Positions 61,252 through 64,000 of a stretch of DNA of 64,000 nucleotides are shown piece by piece. Under the pieces are notes generated by a model. The model saw nothing but the letters and a program-made list of their open reading frames with translations, made no database searches and had not been told where the DNA came from. This DNA comes from Phaeobacter sp. 22II1-1F12B. GTDB taxonomy: Bacteria; Pseudomonadota; Alphaproteobacteria; Rhodobacterales; Rhodobacteraceae. How positions within the stretch are numbered: position 1 is the stretch's first letter; every line of letters begins with the position of its first letter. The position numbers and the translations under genes are program-made. The stretch lies in NCBI RefSeq assembly GCF_002210165.1, contig NZ_AQQP01000003.1:124001-188000 (forward strand), written 5' to 3'.

Positions 61252-62565
61252 ATGCCTACGGAAATCCTGATGCCCGCCCTGTCCCCGACCATGGAAGAGG
61301 GCACGCTGGCGAAATGGCTGGTCAAGGAGGGCGATACCGTATCCTCGGGCGACCTGCTGGCCGAGATCGAGACCGACAAGGCGACGATGGAATTCGAGGC
61401 GGTGGACGAAGGCACCGTCGGCAAGATCCTCGTGGCCGAGGGCACCGAAGGGGTCAAGGTAAACACCCCCATCGCCGTGCTGCTTGAGGACGGTGAAAGC
61501 GCAGATGACATCGGTGAGGCCTCGGCCCCCGAGACATCCGAGAAACCGGCTGAAAAACCTGCACCGAAAGAGGCGCAGGCCGAACCCGAAAAGCCCGCCG
61601 CCAAGGCGCCCCCTGCCCCGGCCAAGGATGGCGAGCGCATCTTTGCCTCGCCGCTGGCACGCCGGATCGCGGCGGACAAGGGGTTGGACCTCGGCTCGAT
61701 CAAGGGTTCAGGTCCGCATGGGCGGATCGTAAAGGCCGATGTGGAATCCGCGAAACAGGGTGCCGCCCCGGCACCTGCGGCCGAGAAAGCCGCGCCGGCA
61801 GCCGCCGCTGCTGCCTCCGCCGCGATGGCGCAGGGCCCGTCCACCGAGGCCGTGACCAAGATGTACGAGGGCCGCGACTACGAAGAGGTCAAGCTCGACG
61901 GGATGCGCAAAACCATCGCGGCGCGTCTCACCGAGGCCAAGCAATCGATCCCGCATTTCTACCTGCGGCGCGACATCAAGCTGGACGCGCTGATGAAATT
62001 CCGCGCCGATCTGAACAAGCAGCTCGAAGGACGCGGTGTAAAGCTGTCGGTCAACGACTTTATCATCAAGGCCTGCGCTCTGGCGCTGCAATCGGTGCCG
62101 GATGCCAATGCGGTCTGGGCAGGCGACCGGATGCTCAAACTCAAACCTTCGGATGTGGCGGTTGCGGTCGCCATCGAGGGCGGACTGTTCACGCCGGTTC
62201 TGAAGGACGCGGACATGAAATCGCTCTCGGCGCTTTCTGCCGAGATGAAAGACCTCGCCACCCGTGCGCGCGACCGCAAGCTTGCACCGCATGAATACCA
62301 GGGCGGCAGCTTTGCCATTTCCAACCTTGGCATGTTCGGAATCGATAACTTTGACGCGGTAATCAACCCGCCACACGGCGCGATCCTTGCGGTTGGGGCC
62401 GGTGTGAAAAAGCCGGTGATCGGGAAAGACGGTGAAGTGACCGTGGCGACGGTCATGTCCGTTACCCTGTCGGTCGACCACCGGGTGATCGACGGCGCAC
62501 TTGGGGCGCAGCTTTTGCAGGCGATCGTCGAGAATCTTGAAAACCCGATGGTCATGCTCGCCTGA
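61252..62565 (+). CDS. pdhC: Dihydrolipoamide acetyltransferase (E2) of pyruvate dehydrogenase
   Basis: 437 residues. N-terminal lipoyl domain (1-80, K43), Pro/Ala/Glu linker, peripheral-subunit-binding domain at about 128-165 ([18 protein letters not shown] ... [14 protein letters not shown]), a second Ala-rich linker, and the acetyltransferase domain with catalytic H410/D414 in [14 protein letters not shown]. Its lipoyl domain is nearly identical to that of PdhB. It builds the complex core and transfers acetyl to CoA. Terminator follows at 62588. Confidence 0.96.
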   Translation: MPTEILMPALSPTMEEGTLAKWLVKEGDTVSSGDLLAEIETDKATMEFEAVDEGTVGKILVAEGTEGVKVNTPIAVLLEDGESADDIGEASAPETSEKPAEKPAPKEAQAEPEKPAAKAPPAPAKDGERIFASPLARRIAADKGLDLGSIKGSGPHGRIVKADVESAKQGAAPAPAAEKAAPAAAAAASAAMAQGPSTEAVTKMYEGRDYEEVKLDGMRKTIAARLTEAKQSIPHFYLRRDIKLDALMKFRADLNKQLEGRGVKLSVNDFIIKACALALQSVPDANAVWAGDRMLKLKPSDVAVAVAIEGGLFTPVLKDADMKSLSALSAEMKDLATRARDRKLAPHEYQGGSFAISNLGMFGIDNFDAVINPPHGAILAVGAGVKKPVIGKDGEVTVATVMSVTLSVDHRVIDGALGAQLLQAIVENLENPMVMLA

Positions 62566-62587
62566 TCGGCACGACAGAACGGGAATC

Positions 62588-62624
62588 ACCCCCGACCTCC
62601 CGATCAGGAGGCCGGGGTTTTTCG
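62588..62624 (+). terminator. Terminator after pdhC
   Basis: ACCCCCGACCTCC pairs with GGAGGCCGGGGTT with one mismatch over a CGATCA loop, then TTTTTCGTTT. Confidence 0.88.
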
Positions 62625-62764
62625 TTTCTGCGTATGAGCCATGCAAAAGTCTCATGTCGCCCATGCGCCGTACGCGCTTGCGATAGCGCCAACATTCTTT
62701 AGGTTCAAAATTGCTGCGCTGCGGAAATCCGCGACGGGCCTGCTTTCTAAACCCGGGGTTTCCG

Positions 62765-63955
62765 ATGTCTCATTTCGACCGTCAGGCGCGGCTGACGATC
62801 CTGTCGCTTGCTATTGGTGCTTTTGCCGTCGGTGTCGCCGAATTCGCCGCGATGGGTCTATTGCCCTATTATGCGCTTGACCTTGGCGTTAGCGAACCGG
62901 CTGCTGGGCATGCGGTCAGCGCCTATGCCATCGGAGTCGTCATTGGCGCGCCGATTTTGGCCGTTCTGGGGGCATGGCTGGACCGCAAGACGCTGGTCCT
63001 CTTGCTCGTCGCGTTTTACGGGGTCGCAAACCTGACCTCGGCGCTTGCGCCCAATCTGGATCTTCTCGTTGCCTCCCGTTTCCTGTCCGGCCTGCCGCAT
63101 GGGGCGCTGCTTGGGGTATCCATGCTGTTTGCCGCGCAACTTTCTCCCAAAGGTCGCGGCGCGGCCGCGATTGCGCAGGTTCTGACCGGGCTGACCATTG
63201 CCAACGTAATCGGCGTGCCGGCTGCGGGGGCAATCGGGCAAAGCTTTGGCTGGCGCTGGTGCTTTGTCATCGTTGGCGCCGTGACCGCGATCTCGGCGCT
63301 GATGCTGTTCCGTGTCGCGCCTTCGGTCCCACGCGATAAGTCGTTGAACCCGCTGAGCGAGCTGAGCGCGCTGGCAAATCGCGACGTGCTGCTGACTCTC
63401 CTTGTTGCCGCCATCGGGTTCGGCGCGGTGTTCGCCGTCTATGCCTTCCTGTCCGCCGCGATGATCGATTCAGCCAATGCGCCGGTGTGGAGCATCCCGC
63501 TTGCCCTTTCCGCCTTTGGCATCGGTGCGACGCTGGGGAATTTCATCGCCGGTCGGCTTGCGAGCTGGTCCCATTTCGGAGGTGCGCTGGTGCTGCTGAT
63601 CGGCATGATCCTCGCCGCGCTCTTTTATACCGCCGTCGTGGGCAACTGGATGCTGATGACAGTAGCGATCCTGATCATGGGGATGACCGCCGGGCTGGTC
63701 ATACCCATCCAAATGCGCCTGATGGAAGTTGCCGGAACCGCACAGACACTGGCCGCCGCCATGAACCACGCGGCGTTCAACGCGGGCAACGCACTTGGGC
63801 CGTTCCTTGCCGGTCAGGCGCTGGCGGCGGGGTATGGCTGGGGCGTAACCGGTCAGGTAGGTGCGGCGCTGGCGTTTGGCGGTATCGCGATGCTCGGGAT
63901 CGCGTGGTACGTGGCAAAGCGCAATCCAAGGCTGGGTTTGCCGGTAGAGGCGTGA
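62765..63955 (+). CDS. MFS transporter (arabinose-efflux / AraJ-like)
   Basis: 396 residues with 12 predicted membrane helices. GAFAVGVAEFAAMGLLPYYALDLGVSEPAAGHAVSAYAIGVVIGAPILAVLGAWLDRKTL is the classic N-terminal half of the drug/sugar-efflux DHA1 group, including the loop motif. It lies about 140 bases after the pdhC terminator on the same strand. ATG 62765 starts where homologues begin; Shine-Dalgarno support is poor and the frame extends upstream to a TTG at 62711. Substrate not determinable. Confidence 0.82.
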   Translation: MSHFDRQARLTILSLAIGAFAVGVAEFAAMGLLPYYALDLGVSEPAAGHAVSAYAIGVVIGAPILAVLGAWLDRKTLVLLLVAFYGVANLTSALAPNLDLLVASRFLSGLPHGALLGVSMLFAAQLSPKGRGAAAIAQVLTGLTIANVIGVPAAGAIGQSFGWRWCFVIVGAVTAISALMLFRVAPSVPRDKSLNPLSELSALANRDVLLTLLVAAIGFGAVFAVYAFLSAAMIDSANAPVWSIPLALSAFGIGATLGNFIAGRLASWSHFGGALVLLIGMILAALFYTAVVGNWMLMTVAILIMGMTAGLVIPIQMRLMEVAGTAQTLAAAMNHAAFNAGNALGPFLAGQALAAGYGWGVTGQVGAALAFGGIAMLGIAWYVAKRNPRLGLPVEA

Positions 63956-63975
63956 ACCGACCACGCGCTGACATG

Positions 63976-64000
63976 AAAAAGGCCGCCCCGAAAGGCGGCC
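63976..64000. terminator. Terminator-like hairpin at the window edge
   Basis: GGCCGCC (63981-63987) pairs with GGCGGCC (63994-64000) after an A-tract. The T-run, if any, is beyond the window. Confidence 0.55.

Noticed and set aside
1-64000. CRISPR array, prophage, insertion sequence or integrase
   Set aside because: No regularly spaced direct repeats, transposase, integrase or phage structural genes were seen.

Overview
The window looks like a chromosomal segment of a marine alphaproteobacterium of the Rhodobacteraceae (Roseobacter group). The evidence is the high GC content, gene orders such as erpA | dgt ... argS-SPOR-nagZ-scpA-scpB, a fused two-domain dCTP deaminase, an E1-beta pyruvate dehydrogenase subunit carrying its own lipoyl domain, three proteins with VPLPA-type C-terminal sorting signals, and an alphaproteobacterial LexA box (GTTC-N7-GTTC) in front of uvrA. 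The genus cannot be fixed from the sequence. No phage, insertion sequence, integrase, CRISPR array or rRNA is visible. Most of the window is core chromosome.

Layout. 1-2.5 kb: end of ihfA, a MerR-type regulator, tRNA-Pro(GGG), dcd. 2.5-11.2 kb: a long minus-strand block (dgt, a cation/proton antiporter, argS, a SPOR protein, nagZ, scpA, scpB, a small basic protein). 11.3-13.9 kb: an IscA-like protein, then a minus-strand three-gene unit made of a 76-residue repeat peptide, a 363-residue helical protein with no assigned function, and an EamA-type transporter. 14.3-18.4 kb: xth, bolA, a CGFS glutaredoxin, an enolase-superfamily dehydratase/racemase, and zapA with a coiled-coil partner. 18.6-25.5 kb: tkt, a beta-helical VPLPA-anchored protein, a small outer-membrane barrel, a DUF808 protein, gap and a 47-residue membrane peptide. 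25.6-26.7 kb: coaD and a CBS-pair protein. 26.7-35.2 kb: valine catabolism (LysR regulator, mmsA, acyl-CoA dehydrogenase, 3-hydroxyisobutyryl-CoA hydrolase, mmsB), interrupted by a DUF1992 gene and two VPLPA-anchored proteins. 35.3-50.2 kb: two secreted proteins, uvrA, two MFS transporters, a methyltransferase, lpd, an SGNH lipoprotein, a DUF924 protein, queA and a giant AsmA/YhdP-like protein. 50.3-54.8 kb: a peroxiredoxin, a response regulator, an M23 endopeptidase overlapping a bactofilin, and a PPOX-type flavoprotein. 54.9-64 kb: two overlapping cyclophilins, pgk, class I fba, ftsB, pdhA-pdhB-pdhC and an MFS transporter.

How it works together. Central carbon metabolism is strongly represented: tkt, gap, pgk and fba for triose/hexose interconversion, pdhABC plus the remote lpd for the pyruvate dehydrogenase complex, and the mms cluster feeding valine carbon to propionyl-CoA. 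Chromosome and cell-shape functions form a second theme (scpAB, zapA, ftsB, nagZ, SPOR protein, M23 peptidase plus bactofilin, ihfA).

The least explained part is the 11.6-13.9 kb unit: a peptide built of three ~21-residue repeats, each ending in (M/L)(F/Y)SSAS, next to a helical protein with an E-x-x-H motif and a translationally coupled membrane transporter. Several non-coding structures also stand out: a perfect 8-bp inverted repeat at the pdhA start, a 10-bp inverted repeat enclosing two perfect 11-bp tandem repeats beside lpd, a 13-bp hairpin after tkt, and a hairpin-rich intergenic element after mmsA. All assignments are from reading the sequence; no database search was run.
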